From Aliterella sp. RAGGC_92 (lineage in GTDB: Bacteria > Cyanobacteriota > Cyanobacteriia > Cyanobacteriales > Chroococcidiopsidaceae), in assembly GCA_030826005.1 (NCBI GenBank), contig JAPJOW010000014.1, positions 1 to 13,162 on the forward strand: a DNA stretch of 13,162 nt, written 5' to 3'. Below, piece by piece: positions 12,997 to 13,162 of the stretch (its first letter is position 1; each line of letters opens with the position of its first letter). The translations under genes were made by a program, and so were the position numbers. The notes beneath the pieces were generated by a model, which was given only the letters and a program-made list of their open reading frames with translations, had not been told where the DNA came from and searched no databases.

Positions 12997-13162
12997 GCAA
13001 GCCTGTCTGGGGTAAGAATTCCCAATCTATCAGCTACAGCCCAACCCGCCTAGGGTGAGAATCCCAATCTGTCAGCTAACGCCCAACCCGCCTAGGGTGA
13101 GAATCCTAGGCTAATAGCTACAGCCCAACCCGCCTAGGGTTAAAACCCCAGGCTAATAGCTA
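12997..13162. repeat. 42-bp tandem repeat array, continuing past the window
   Basis: Units begin at 12997 (divergent), 13039, 13081 and 13123 (cut by the window edge). The last three share GCCCAACCCGCCTAGGGT exactly, at a spacing of 42 and 42. The second half of the unit comes in two forms: CAATCTGTCAGCTA-like and AGGCTAATAGCTA-like. In units 3 and 4 it allows hairpins, GCCTAGG/CCTAGGC (13090-13096/13105-13111) and a near-perfect stem at 13132-13153. All six frames contain stops, so it is not coding. There are no unique spacers, so it is not a CRISPR array. Confidence 0.85.

Noticed and set aside
12997..13162. CRISPR array
   Set aside because: The whole 42-bp unit is repeated, with no unique spacers and no cas gene in the window.

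Overview
The window is chromosomal DNA from a cyanobacterium. It carries the photosystem I genes psaF, psaJ and psaL, a Tic22 homologue and a plastid-type (Ycf52/NSI-like) acetyltransferase. It also holds 21 exact copies of the HIP1 octamer GCGATCGC, far above chance for 13 kb. The PsaL type and the psaF-psaJ-psaL order point to the Chroococcidiopsis/heterocyst-former side of the phylum rather than to Synechocystis- or Thermosynechococcus-like strains; that placement is inference.

Layout. 1-1090 (+): the 3' end of a TPR-like protein gene, a MoaD/ThiS-type sulfur-carrier gene, and a GNAT acetyltransferase gene with its own clear promoter. 1041-4362 (-): a tightly packed run tic22 > prmC > Sua5/YrdC family > degenerate histidine kinase, with gaps of 9, 20 and 2 nt. 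The kinase 3' end overlaps the GNAT 3' end by 50 bp. 4779-5469 (-): tRNA-Pro(UGG) and a second GNAT gene. 5853-6806 (+): an alpha/beta hydrolase gene, convergent with tsaD (6837-7877, -). 7878-8317: the tsaD/psaF divergent spacer, holding tandem 45-48 bp hairpin repeats. 8318-9790 (+): psaF, psaJ (49 codons, easily missed) and psaL, with a large nested stem-loop and two strong intrinsic terminators. 9880-10772 (-): remA (DUF370) > gmk. 10983-12731 (+): an NFACT/RqcH family gene starting at TTG. 12732-13162: no protein gene, but a candidate small RNA with promoter and terminator, then a 42-bp tandem repeat array running off the window end.

How the genes work together. psaF/J/L encode membrane subunits of photosystem I; PsaL sets its oligomeric state. 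The Sua5/YrdC family protein and TsaD can supply two steps of t6A tRNA modification, PrmC modifies release factors, and the RqcH-type protein works on stalled large ribosomal subunits, so much of the window concerns translation. Tic22 belongs to outer-membrane and envelope biogenesis. RemA and Gmk keep a linkage also seen in Bacillus.

Most genes are conserved housekeeping genes, and I see no new multi-gene system. The parts least explained by known families are non-coding: the psaF-upstream hairpin repeats with compensatory changes, the candidate small RNA after the NFACT gene, and the 42-bp array. Other points of note are the kinase's broken ATP-binding domain and the Glu-Arg in place of Asp-Arg in the NFACT protein.
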